Origin: Vermamoeba vermiformis
Lineage: Eukaryota > Tubulinea > Echinamoebida
Reading direction: 5' to 3'
NCBI GenBank assembly: GCA_045837725.1
Contig: JBEWZL010000209.1
Location: 372,001-436,000 of the forward strand
Length of the DNA stretch: 64,000 nucleotides
Position numbers and translations under genes: made by a program. The notes under the pieces were generated by a model. That model did no database searches, was not told the origin of the DNA, and worked only from the letters and a program-made list of their open reading frames with translations. Each line of letters opens with the position of its first letter. Positions within the stretch are counted from its first letter, which is position 1. Below are positions 1 to 11,069 of the stretch, piece after piece.

Positions 1-2433
1 ATTAATTTGACGAAGCTGTATACTCTACTTTATCGCGAAAAGTTCTTTGGCAATGTCGTTAGTGTCGGTCGTGTTCAGACTCCAGTTTTACGAATGATAA
101 CGGATCGTGCCTTGCAACATAATTCCTTCATTCCTGTACGTATATTTATATAATGAGTATTAGCAATGTCTAATTGAAACGTTTAGCAACCGTATTACGA
201 AATGTTCATCACGTGCCAGCACGGTAATTCTACGTTCAAAATGCAGTGGGCGAGCAAAACGACAGATCCCGCGCAAAGAAAGAAATTTTTGGATAAGAAG
301 GAGGCTGTCGCTGCCAGAGACAGTTGTCAGCCTACGATGAAAGTCGTTGATGTTAAACAAGAAAAAATAGTAAGTCGGGCTGCATCATTGCCTTTTTAGG
401 AAATTTGTAACAGGTTTTAATTCGTTCTTTTTTCTAGGAAGAAAAAGGTCCTTTACTGTTTGATTTAACTTCATTACAAAAAGAAATGAACACGAAGCAC
501 GCACTGAGTGCCAGCAAGACATTACAAATTGCTCAAAGTCTTTATGAGCGACACAAGTTGATCACTTATCCGAGAACCTCTTCAAGATTCTTGCCGAACA
601 GTTCCAGGCCTATGGTTGCCGCATTAATTAAGTACGTTATTATTCTCCTCACCCCATTGGACCAGATCCATCGTACGGACGAGATCCAATTTTTATGATT
701 TAATTGGATCCGTTTGAGGCTAACAATTCTTTCTTAGACAATTTACTCAAGACCCAAAGAACAAACATTTCGACGTTTCACCAATTTTAGCGGTAAACAA
801 GGCGCTCGTTATTCGCAAATCAGCCGTTGTTTTCAACGAGACGAAAGTGACCGATCACCACGCTTTATTGCCGACTTTGAATTCTGATTGGCAGAATTTA
901 GCGTCAAAATTGGATGAGAAGGAGATAGTAGTGTTTCAAGCTATTACCAAGCGATTTTTAAGTAAGATCTGTTTCGGATGTGGATCTTTCTCTCGGTATG
1001 TTTTTATTAATCATTGCTATTATTAATAGGTTTGTTCTTGCCTGATTTGGAAAAGACGCGGTACGAGTTAAAAGCGGAAAATAACGGCAATGTTTTCGTT
1101 GCCAGTTACAATATAATTAACAATCTTGGTTGGAAGGCGGTACGTATTATTTATCAATTTATATATTAAATACTATTACTTATAATTATAATAGATGTAC
1201 CGCGGTGAGTTGACTAAAGAAGAATTGGAAGAAGACAAAAAATTCCCGGCACTGAAAGTTGGCCAAGAAATTACGTGCACTGTTCCTCCTTTAGTAGAGG
1301 TACATAATTATAAGGATATATATGAAATTATTCAGTTTTCATATTTTCTAAAAGAAACTGGGATCGAGATCTGATCTAACGTCTCTTTGATTTTAGGAAA
1401 AAAATACAAAGCCACCAGCGTTTTTCACTGAAGCATCGCTATTGACTGCAATGCAAAACCCGACAAAATATATTGAAACAAATAGCGTAACTGAAAATGA
1501 AGAAATTGCCGAGGAGTGGGGTCTAGGCACTGCTTCGACACGCGCTGGCATTATCGAACGGTTGACTAGCGTGGGATATATTAAGAAAAATAATAGAGCC
1601 CTCTTCCCTACGCGCAAGGGCATTCGATTTATCAAGTTAATTCAAGACGTAAGTTGTGAAATTTCGCTCAAAAGTGATGTGCGACCCGACTTTTGACACG
1701 ATATTTTTCATATAGGAACCGATTGCTAATGTTGCAACTACCGGCAAATGGGAGCACGCATTGGCTAAGATTAAGGACGGAAAGTTGGTACGTATCGATG
1801 GCCACTCAACCGAGTTACCATATTTGGAAGTCATCGCCTCGCTCGAGAACCCGAAATTACTCTATTTTTTTTCTGATGTTTTGCTGATAGGCTGCCAATG
1901 AGTTTACATCTGGCATTAAGACAATGGTTAGCGAGCATTGTACGAGATACAAAGAGTAAGTCAGATCTAGATCCGCTTAACGACCACTGGGTAATTTTTT
2001 CTAGTCCAACAAACCGACCATTGCTGCCCGCAGGAATCGATTTGTATCATACTTACTACCAAGACCCAATGAAACTAGGACCCATCGCTGACTTGAAAGA
2101 TTGTACTTGTCCTAAATGCAGTAGTAAGTCACTACTTTCGTGAGCTAGATCCGAGTAATACTAACTATTGTTAGCACCCAATACGATGAAACAAAATATC
2201 GAAGGCTATTTCTGTGTGCAGCCGACGTGTAATTTTGCGGTGCCACGAGTTCTGGATGGCATTGAAATCACGGAGGTAAGTCAAATTAATTCCAGATCGG
2301 GGACATTATTGATTAATTGTAACGATTACAGCCGATGGCCAAGAAAATAGTCAAGGAAAAGAAGTTGGTTTTGAAAGAAAAGAACAAGACGATCGAACTG
2401 ACCTCGGATCGATTTTATCCTGTTGTGAAATAA
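1..2433 (+). CDS. topB: Bacterial-type DNA topoisomerase III (type IA), 5' end outside window
   Basis: A type IA topoisomerase relaxes or decatenates DNA by a transient 5'-phosphotyrosine break. The visible part holds the TopB signature [10 protein letters not shown] (about 67-110) and the catalytic tyrosine motif ITYPRTSSR (about 561-588). Further on come TDHHALLPT (about 853-880), [14 protein letters not shown] (about 1523-1565) and a C-terminal zinc-ribbon-like CTCPKC...C....C block (about 2104-2235). It is split by about nine introns of 50-100 nt, for example 139-185 and 371-437. The stop is at 2431-2433. The motifs match bacterial TopB rather than eukaryotic TOP3, which reads CQFPTL and YPRTET at these places. 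Introns show it resides in the nuclear genome, so I infer an old transfer or organelle origin. The start codon lies before base 1. Confidence 0.9.
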
Positions 2434-2834
2434 AAAGGACATGACACGCTTTATTTGCAGTGAGACAGGTCAGTCTAATAACCTCTCTGTTGGTGACTGA
2501 CTTGTCTTTGCCAACATTTGAATATAAAGTCGTGACAGTGCCGTCGAACGAGCCTCATCGCCTTATTATCAGAGAAATTTCAGCAAAAATTGATCTGGAG
2601 AAAGTTTGCTATTATCCATTCGAACAAAATGTAGCTTTAGTCGGTCACTACCAAATATTCGCGATACTATGGACATTCGCATACACCGTTGAGATCGTTC
2701 TTCCATCAAGCGAGACGCAACACATTTGTCGAAATGTCACAGCTGTCATGTCAATTCGTAAGTTTCAGGGATTTATTTAACTGATATTAAAAGCGATTTC
2801 GTTAATCAGATTACAGAATCGTACTGGATGTGTT
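2434..2834. other. Convergent intergenic spacer with a weak ORF
   Basis: This is the space between the 3' ends of the topoisomerase and the DUF1295 gene. A 106-codon open frame on + (2460-2780) lacks an ATG. It ends at a possible gtaagt donor (2759) with a matching cag acceptor near 2812, so an untranslated or coding transcript is possible. I recognise no domain in it. Confidence 0.3.
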
Positions 2835-3901
2835 TCAAGCTTTTTTCTTGCTGGGTTTGCTCGGATTGAACGAGCCACTGAACCATGGAATTATACGTGA
2901 TGTATTTGCTTGATAGGACTTGTATTCGGGGTACTTCGAGTTCGAGATCTGCTCGGTCAATGTCGTCGAGCCTTGGAACAAACCAGTAAGGCACAATGCG
3001 CCAACGCCAGTCCAATTGAATAGTGGTTGATAAGATGATAAGCTAGGTTGAGTAGCAGCAATGGAAAACAAGTAGAACGACCACCATAGCGACATCTCGC
3101 CAAAAAAGTTCGGATGCCGGGAGTAACGGAACAAGCCGGTGTGAATGAAGCCAGGTACGACCTTATTATTCTTTTGGTTCTTCATTTGATGGAAGTTCCA
3201 TTGTTGCTGATCCGCGATAACTTCGATCAGCCAAAAGGTCAAAAACAGACCTGCAGCAACGTAGTCCATCGTGTTCAACGGCGTTCCGTGATTAAGCCAT
3301 GCTAAGTATATGGGAGTGACGCACCATAGAATGATAATGTTCTGAATGACGGCAATAAAAGTCGCATTCAGAATCTGGAAAAGAACAAAGCCCATCTTCT
3401 TTCTAACGATCACCCAACGGTAGTCTTCGTGCTTCCAGCCATATCCACCTTTGCGCGCGTAATTGTAGGTCAATCGTACTCCCCACAAAGTAATGCAACA
3501 AGCCATTAAAGTCATGCGCGGATCGAGTCCGTCAGATCTTCCCGAGAAAACTGGTTCTAAAACGAAGTACCACGCGTAGACCATCGGCATAATAGGCCAT
3601 AGCTTGTCCACTTGCGAGTAGTTGCCGGATACAATGGACATAACGTAGCACCAGATCATGAAAATGATGCAGATCGCGATTGCGCCTAAGAGAGGCTCGG
3701 CGTGCGTGAACCACTGCCACCCTTTAGCGACAGATATGTTGTTGATATCAAGGTGCTTGAGGTCTTCGTAGAATCGAAGAAGTAAGTCGGATACGTAAGG
3801 CCAACTTGCGCGGTCTTAAAAAATATCCGGTTAATTAATTAATACTATGATAATTATCACAAAAATATGTACTAAAGTATTGCGTAATTAGACTTACCCA
3901 T
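2835..3901 (-). CDS. DUF1295 / steroid 5-alpha-reductase-like polytopic membrane protein
   Basis: A member of the DUF1295 branch of the steroid-reductase/ICMT superfamily, expected to be an NADPH-dependent membrane reductase of ER or similar membranes; its substrate is unknown. About 327 residues with several hydrophobic helices. The hallmark C-terminal motif YSRHPNFFGEMSLWW (about 3090-3135) is present. There are two exons: a tiny first exon of four bases (3898-3901) carrying ATG+G, then gtaagt, and one large exon 2835-3814. I chose this start because the frame is closed by a stop just upstream of the ATG, and because splicing to the ATG continues into the clean MDRASW frame. The C-terminus ends in a short Lys-rich KKKA tail that could act as an ER-retention signal. 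The family call is firm; the substrate is not. Confidence 0.88.
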
Positions 3902-4274
3902 CGATTTTCTGGTTATTGAATTCAAGCAAAACTTTTTGACCGGTCAAATCCAAGTAAAACGAAATTATCTGCGTTTATGACGACTGTTGTGGTCAACTTG
4001 CCAAATATTGAATGTATTAGCAGACATTTTCGTTGCAGAAACTGAAGTTCGGAAACGGAGTTGTGGTTTCTCCTCGATAATTCGAGAACAAAAAATCCAT
4101 CCATTTTGCAAAGCTAATTTAGCAAAAATAAGTCATAGTAACATACCACACGCGAATATGTTCTGTTTGTCATCAATTCCGTTGCTTTTAGAACCTTACG
4201 ATTGTTGGATCGCATCAGCCAAATTGGCGCGAAAATATTTATTTTTAATTATTAGAATAATCCAAATATGGATA
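3902..4274. other. Intergenic, probable promoter of the DUF1295 gene
   Basis: An AT-rich spacer between two minus-strand genes. It should hold the DUF1295 promoter and the 3' end of the secreted-protein gene. Open frames on + here have no recognisable content. I see no repeat or RNA gene. Confidence 0.4.
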
Positions 4275-4799
4275 TTACATTGTGGAATAATTGGCTCTTC
4301 GTCTTCTGCGAATAACTAGAATGACTACCACAATCAAAGTCAATCCCACGAGACCACACGCCACTCCAATTCCAATTTTAAGACCATTATTATTATTATC
4401 ACCAGCAGGAGCAATAGGTGATGAAGTTGGGCTTGCATCCGTCAAAACCACAAAGCTGGTCATGATCTCTCCGCTATCCAATTTTAAATTCGTGTTGCAG
4501 CAAGTATTAGCTGAGCATTTAATAGGATATGACATTATTACTGTTGATGCATCGCAGGTCGTGCTAGAATTAAATGTAGCTACTGTCCATTGGGTCGGAT
4601 CGGATTTGTACGTTACGAATTTAATAGCCATGAAGGGTTCTTCAAACATTTCTCCCTGAAGTGCAATGCAACCTAAGTTAGCGTAGGTCTTGCATCCATC
4701 CGAGCACGCGTTCGTGCACAGTTTTGCTTCTGGATCCGCTGCGACTACTGCAACCACCAACAAAAACAAAGGCAGTGCACACTTAATATTCATATGCAT
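4275..4799 (-). CDS. Small type I membrane protein with Cys-rich ectodomain
   Basis: A single-exon gene of 174 residues. The N-terminus is a clear signal peptide (hydrophobic CALPLFLLVVAVVAA, cleavage likely after AA). The ectodomain of about 110 residues has clustered cysteines (LCTNACSDGCKTY, CSANTCCNTN) and N-glycosylation sequons. A Ser/Pro/Asn stalk leads to a TM helix near residues 137-162 and a short basic RRRRR cytoplasmic tail. The topology is therefore type I at the plasma membrane. I do not recognise the family. Even cysteine spacing suggests disulphides in a small adhesion- or receptor-like module. The start is the second-best of two nearby Met (MHMN); the first gives the same signal peptide. 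Confidence 0.75.
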   Translation of the reverse strand: MHMNIKCALPLFLLVVAVVAADPEAKLCTNACSDGCKTYANLGCIALQGEMFEEPFMAIKFVTYKSDPTQWTVATFNSSTTCDASTVIMSYPIKCSANTCCNTNLKLDSGEIMTSFVVLTDASPTSSPIAPAGDNNNNGLKIGIGVACGLVGLTLIVVVILVIRRRRRANYSTM

Positions 4800-5152
4800 T
4801 ATAATAACGTGTGGTTGTCGTCTCGGTTGGAAGTTATTAATAAAGCGAGGAGCTGAACCGAAAGCGAACAGCTTATTTTGATAAATTTTGTGATACGCTC
4901 AAAATCAAGTTCGTTCACAACACAATAATACACAATAGGCAGTGCATCTAAGACAGTAGCTAGATGAAAACATAACGAGGTACGCATTAAAGAGAAAGGC
5001 AGATTTGCTATAATTCATTAATTATTAATTTTATGTTTTTTTTTTGAAATTCTTATTAAAAATTACAGCTCTATACATGCTACCCCAAATAGTTCGCTAC
5101 ATATTGACAAAAAATATATTTTTTTAAATATTTTGTAAGCATTATTTGCTGA
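4800..5152. other. Intergenic spacer with a diverged repeat fragment
   Basis: An AT-rich spacer. Positions about 4848-4925 resemble the left end of the TIR element at 8856-9890 (shared gataaatttt.tgtga.acgctcaaaa core, annotated separately). The rest shows nothing I can name, apart from long A/T runs near 5030-5130. Confidence 0.5.
4848..4925 (+). repeat. Diverged solo end of the TIR element family
   Basis: The string around gaacagcttattttgataa, then ttttgtgatacgctcaaaatc and cgttcacaac, aligns with 8874-8945 inside the left end of the element at 8856-9890, with small gaps. No partner end is visible nearby, so this is likely an old remnant. Confidence 0.55.
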
Positions 5153-6640
5153 TTACACCAACAAATTCAATACAGAGCGACGAGCAGGCGGTTGAGCTGT
5201 TGCCAACTCAGCGGGCATAGCAAATTTTGCCTCATCGGCTGCTGTGTGGCTAGTAACAGTCGGTTCCAATAAGCCACCTCGATCATCCGTGTGGTTGGAC
5301 GGGATGTAGAAGTCAGCAATTAATGGCTGAAGATCGTCTGCGACCTTTCCATTGATAGCCAATTCAGCGAGCACTTTGCCAAACATTGGAACGAATTTCA
5401 TAGCCCAACCTAAAGGTATGTTTTAATCTACGATCCACACAAAAATCAAATTTTTTTTCTTAATTACCCGCCGTGAATACGACCGCCTTGTTGTTGCTAT
5501 TTGGCACGAAGTCCAGTACGTAATTTCCGTCAGGCGTGTAATTCGTCAAACAGGTTGAGATGTTGGCATTGGTCCATTCATCGGAATTGGTATCAATGCT
5601 AGGCATGTGGCGTTCAAGCCATGCTTTAAGCATCTCTCGCTCATCCATGTCCTTCTCGTGCGCCACTTGAGCCATATCGCTACGTAGTACTTTTGGATTC
5701 GTTGAGCAGATTCGTACGTAGCCTTTCGGATCTTCAGGAAACCCGTAACGGAAGCCCAAGTCATTGGGATTTGCTGAATTAGGTTCATTAGCGAATGAGA
5801 TCCACATAGGATAATCTCTATCCTTTTGTTTTGACTTCCAGTAAAAGCTCGTCATTTCCCAGATCGTCAACTTTAGTTGGATGCCGAAATATTTCAACAA
5901 TTCATTAGTCCAGCATCCAGCGGCAATAATAAGCTTCTTTGACTTATAAACTTTGCCTACAGATGCGATTAGAATAGGTTACGTCTATTATTGGCGTACC
6001 TTTATGGTCCGTTATTTGAACAACATCTGCATCCGTCGAAATATTTGTCACTTTCGTATCAAATTGGATTTTAAGACCCGCCTTGACTGCAACAGCTTCT
6101 ACAGTCCTAAATTTATGTTAAATAATCAGCATACGATGGAAAATTGCAAAAACATACCTGCCCAGCAGCGGAACATCAATAACTCCCGCTAGCAAGTTGT
6201 TATCTTCGAGCCCCGAGTATCCTATATGAATGCACTTTCGTTAGAATGTCTAAAATAATTGCTGGATGGAAACTTGCCTGCGTAGTTCGACGGAACGTTT
6301 TGAAATCCGTAGTTTGGCAGATCTTGCCACTGAATCGTTGCAAGCGGAAACCCAGCTTGCTCGCTAACCTCTTTGGCTTTAGTAAAGTCGCCTTCAGGTC
6401 CTTCCATGGGAAGATCGCGGTCGCCAAGCCAGAGCATCTGTCAAACAAAAAATGATTGGATCTTGACTTGAGATTTTTTTTAAATTAAATTGAAACACTT
6501 ACCTGAGGGAGTAATTAATTTACTTGCACTTGGATCATGACTTTCGGCTTGCTTCTGAAGGTCTTTCCACAGATCGACAGTTTTTTGAGCTAGTTTGGCG
6601 AGATTTAACTGGCATCGAGATAGGACTTGGTTCGGTCATT
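5153..6640 (-). CDS. FAD-dependent amino-acid/sarcosine oxidase (DAO superfamily), 5' end damaged
   Basis: Relative of peroxisomal sarcosine/pipecolate oxidases, which oxidise secondary amines or modified amino acids with FAD. Exons on the minus strand: 6278-about 6437, 6158-6221, 6000-6106, 5468-5956 and 5153-about 5412. Recognisable are LIIAAGCWTNELL and the C-terminal segments NYTPDGNYVLDF and AGWAMKFVPMFGKVLAEL of the FAD fold. The intron 6222-6277 has a GC donor (AG|GCAAGT). The usual N-terminal Rossmann GxGxxG segment (about 55 residues) is absent. Fragments that should follow it (NDRTKSYLDA, then LAKLAQKTVDLWKDL) lie in different frames near 6500-6640, and the latter does not splice in frame to the next exon. 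No peroxisomal SKL-type tail is seen (it ends NLLV). Either a decaying gene or an assembly error at the 5' end. Confidence 0.7.
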
Positions 6641-6810
6641 TGTTGTATCTTCTTACTAATTAGAATTAAGCATTGAATTTAAGGTGGAAAAAAGTCCTGA
6701 CAGCTTGAAATCTCCGCAAAAGGAAGATTTTTTGTGTCTCGCGAAAATTGTTTTTGCTTTATTCTTCTACTAATCAATCCAATTAGGAGCACCACACGAC
6801 TACTCTTATT

Positions 6811-9800
6811 ATGGCAACTATTAGCGTTCGAGGATCGCCTTTTCATCTGCATCCACTACCGTCAGCACTCAAAACGTTAATCAAAAGCGTTGTGGCGGAG
6901 AAAAATGATAATTTGCAAAATCCTCATGCACGATCTCAATATTTAAAGCTCGTAAGTTACGCAATAGATGGTCATCAAGACAGAAATTTCTAACCTGATC
7001 TGAAGGCGCTGGTTGTTCCGACCGAAGCAGCAGAGCCACCAAAACCTAAAGTCGCTATTGTCGGTGCTGGAATAGCAGGTCTTTATGCTGCCTATATTTT
7101 ACAAGAATTAGGAATTGAATACACGATCTACGAGGCATCTCATAGGTACGAGATTAATATCTAGTTGTGAACCAAAACAAAAATTCCGCCGCTAACTTTA
7201 GCGTTTCAGAATTGGAGGTCGTATTAAGACGCACTATTTTGACGCCAAAACTTACGAGACCAAGCAAGATATCGTCCCTGCATCCGTGGCTCTGGATCCA
7301 AAGAACAACAAACCTTCTGTTGCGAATATCGTGAACAAAGGAAAAGAAGAATCTACTAACGACAAGCCCGATGTTCCTATGACCGATGGCACCGAGAAAG
7401 ATTCCGTGAGTCAGATTAAGACTCGATCTCGATCCGCTTCGCAGGCTAACTTGGACGACAAAAAACCTACCAAAAAATTAAAGAAAGGTGGTGATGACGA
7501 GCTTACTGCAACTGCTACTGAAACTCATGCCGTATCGGCAGTTTCGACGACCTACGCCGAGTTGGGTGCCATGAGACTTCCGGATGTTGAAAATCATTGG
7601 CGCGTTTTTGACTTGATTAATAGGTAAGCTCATTTCATTATCGAATACCATTCTTTCATTATATTAACATTGAAATGAAACTTAATAAAACGAAAGTATG
7701 GTTTCTTTAATAATTGTGTTCTAATTTTGTTAAGCCACGTGACTAATCCTTTATATAGAGTTGGCTTGTCAGGCAGTGTTATTCCGTTCAAAATGTCCGC
7801 TGATCACAATAACAGCTTCGTTTATATCAACAAGACTGCGATCCGCAAGAACGATGCACGATCTGACGACGTAGCGGAGTTGCAATTTCCTCAAGAAATC
7901 GTGGATCTTTGGCGAGACTATCAATCGCTGATGCACGAAGGAAAGAAATTGTCCGCAGATGATATTGTGAGCAAAATTATTCAGCCATTCATCGATGAAT
8001 TGAGCGCTGGTGATCCGACAGCGGATGTGCAATCAAAGAAACTACTCGAGCAAGATCATCATTCATTGGAGAGCTATCTAAGGGAAAAACTTCAGGCGGG
8101 TATGTTTTATATTGATGTTTTCTCGTAGAGATCGCATGTTTATTGACGGATCTATTCAGATTTTTTCATTCCCAAGGAGAAGTTGGAACCGTTTGGTCTC
8201 CTATCATTTTTGGACATTATGGCTTGTTCTACTGGCCTGCTTGAATTGTCATTGAGCGAGTTCGTGATTGACGCGTGGCAATTCTCCGGAGGTTAGTGTT
8301 TGCAAAAATTCATCGTTCAGTGAAACTCCCCAAAAACTCATCAATTTTTGCAGCTGCAAATTGGAGCACGATTAAAGGAGGAATGACGCGATTGGTCACT
8401 GATCTTGGTAGCAAGCTTCAACAGCAAGTTCACAAGGGCTGCAATGTGACCAAAGTCAACAGTATGAAATTTCAATGAAATCCAAATAACTGAGCCCTAA
8501 CGAGCTATTCCTATTTTAGTTAATGAAGCGCACAAGGTGCAACTGACGTACCTTGAAAACGAAGCTGTCAAGACGAGCGAGATATTCGATCACGTGATTG
8601 TTACAGTACCGGTGCCCGTGCTCAGACACATCCAATTCGAATCTGCGACCAAGAAAGATGTTCTCGGCTATCAGAAGCGCGAGGCAATTAGAGACTTTGG
8701 CTACGATCATTCGTGCAAGATCTTTTTGCGCTTCAAAACTCGCTGGTAAGTCAAGTTAGCGAACTCATCAGCGTATATATTACTGGTCTTGGCATTTCAC
8801 TTCAATAATTTATTTTTATAATGCGGAAAAATCTCGATTAATCTCCCGCTCAACACCAAGTTGGAGGTTAAAGTGAACGCTTTTTTTGATAAATTTTTTG
8901 TGAAACGCTCAAAATTTTCAAGTTTCTCTTAATTTTCGCTCACAAAAAAATCAAGCACACGCAAAAGACAGCTCGTCATGATTTTATTTATTTGCTCGCA
9001 GTATCGCTCGTGTCCATAGCGTCCTTTTAGGAAGAAGGGCATCAGAATTGAGTCAGATCAGTTAAACAGAGGTTACCTTTTACGCGATCTTGAGCTGTGC
9101 TTCGTTTGTGCCTTAAAAATGAAATCCTCAGTAGACTACTCGCGACTTTAAGTGTCGGAAAATTGAAAATTAGCCTACAATACACGGAATGCTTGCCTTA
9201 GGGGGCAGGGAAAACGCCCCAGTGCTCATGAACGCGTCACACAGCTGAAGACTTACTCCAACTCAATTGCACACATGGGACCAAACCATTGGGAGGCCGC
9301 GGTACCTCTCTCTGCTGATCCAGAGAAAATGGTTTGATCGGTGAGGGATCAGCTCACCAATGTGGCAACTAGTGTGACGTAGGTTGAATCCACCAAAACG
9401 GCAGATCAACTCACTCGCACCAAAGACAAGTAGATTCGCGACCGAAGCGAAACCGAGTATGAAGGGATTTCAAGTATGTTGTTAGAAAACATACCAACTT
9501 GAGACAGGCGGCAGAAACGGCAAGATCGTTGATCCAACCAACCTAAAAAAATATTTCAGTATAATGTACCGTTAGAATAATTTTTTATGCGTATTTAAGG
9601 CCAATAATTTGAATATTTAGATTTATATTCATCAAAATATCTTTTAATAATTCTGCGGAAAAACTTACAGCTACGCTGAGTTCCTGCCTGGTTACTAGAA
9701 CAACCGAAACCACGTCGTGCGTGTCGAAGCGAAGTGCTTGTAGCTCATATTATGCGCGTTTAATCGTGGTCTTCATGACAGGATTTTGATTGGTTTGACA

Positions 9801-10823
9801 AAGAAAAAAAAGAAACAAAAAATTTGGGTGTGAGTCGCAAATTTCAGGGGCGAAACCAAAATTTAGGCGTTCAGTTTAACCTCCAAGTGGATCGCATTTC
9901 GAAATTAATTTGTCACTTGGAAATAGCCATAAATTTTAAATACGCTTATTGACGTGAGGGATTAGGTGGGAAAAAGCCCCGTTCAACATCGTTGGTGGCA
10001 CTAGCACGACAGATCTGCCCAATCGTGTGGTCGTCTATCCTTCGTACGGCCAAGATCTGACTGACGGTGTGTTGCTTGCAAGTTACACGTGGGGCACAGA
10101 TGCAGTGCGCTGGGCAGGTCTCAGCAAAGACGATCGACTCCTTCAAGCGCTCGAGAATATAGTTGAAATGCACACTGCTCTGGTGGCGGATCCAAAACAA
10201 GCGAAAATTATTGAAAAGGAGATCAGAGGTTCGTTTAACGGCGGTGAATCGATTTGCTGGACCAACGAGCCTCAAGCATTAGGTAAAAATTATTTATTAA
10301 TTTTATAGCATTTTTCTTTTCAATCTAACAAGAACCGCTAGAAAATATAGTATTTCTAAGGCTATATTAATATTCTATCGTAGGAGCATTCTCGTACTTG
10401 TATCCCAGTCAGTTCGGCAGAATGCAAGAAGTGGTCAATGCACCTGTTGAAGGCGTCGTGCACTTCGCTGGTGAACACGCAGACATTTACCATGCATGGA
10501 TTGCTGCTAGTCTCAACTCTTCCTATCGTGCTGTCAAGCAAGTGCTCATGGGAAATGATAAGCTAGTTAATTTGCTCCAAGAAAAGTGGGTACGTTAATT
10601 AACGACAAAAATTCTGCGAAGAAATTTTTTTTACAAATTTTTGTTTTGCTAGTAAACTAATTTCGGTTTTTAGAGCAAAAAGACGCTTTTGAAGACCGTT
10701 CAACCCGTCAAATCAGCTGCCGCCAATATGGTTACTAACAAGACCGTGACGGCACCTGAAGCCATTCAACCTGCTGCCGTGCAAAAGAATATCTCGCTAC
10801 AAAGCTTCTCGCGTTATGGCTAA
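6811..10823 (+). CDS. Flavin amine oxidase, L-amino-acid-oxidase-like
   Basis: FAD-dependent oxidative deamination of amines or amino acids is expected from the MAO/LAAO family. Ten exons: 6811-6951, 7006-7145, 7210-7623, 7759-8099, 8160-8291, 8354-8461, 8520-8745, 9966-10282, 10384-10589 and 10674-10823. The dinucleotide-binding fold reads VAIVGAGIAGLYAAYIL, followed by IYEASHRIGGRIKT. Late motifs are FRW-WEKAPFNIVGG.STTDLP, VVYPSYG and the C-terminal FAD contact VHFAGEHADIYHAWI. About 90 residues rich in Lys/Ser/Asp (PTKKLKKGGDDE, about 7286-7560) are inserted after the glycine-rich GGRIKT, where relatives have none. Intron 7 (8746-9965) is 1220 nt because of an inserted element. It is divergent from the damaged FAD oxidase, with only about 170 bp between them. 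Confidence 0.88.
8856..9890. mobile_element. TIR element, about 1.03 kb, inside intron 7 of the amine oxidase
   Basis: The ends form imperfect inverted repeats of about 24 bp: ttggaggttaaagtgaacgc at 8861-8880 against gcgttcagtttaacctccaa at 9867-9886. CCAAG flanks both sides and could be the target duplication. Beyond the TIRs the ends share only loose similarity (cgctcaca against gcgactcaca). The middle (about 9000-9560) has higher GC and coding-like texture but no intact ORF, so this looks like a non-autonomous or decayed DNA transposon of unknown family. It lies wholly within the intron and both splice sites are intact. Confidence 0.65.
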
Positions 10824-11069
10824 CTGATAGTTTAGTGGTCGAGTTGCACAGCCTTGCAAAAACGAAATCGAAATGTTAAGTTTTTTTAACTGGTAATAGC
10901 TGCATTTTAATGTTTGATCTGATCGCCAAATATTGTATTAGTTTACGCAGGTTATAGTATATGATAAAGCATAAAATATAACGCAAATTTTACCGGATAA
11001 ATTTAATGCTACATGTCAAGTGTCAAAATTTTGACAGTTCTCTTAGTCCAAAGGTCGTTTAGTTATACT

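Noticed and set aside
2460-2780. 106-codon plus-strand ORF after the topoisomerase
   Set aside because: No ATG and no recognisable domain; convergent spacer. Kept only as a note in the spacer entry.
9220-9500. Coding-like stretch inside the TIR element
   Set aside because: Open segments are short and interrupted and I could not match them to a known protein, so no gene was called.
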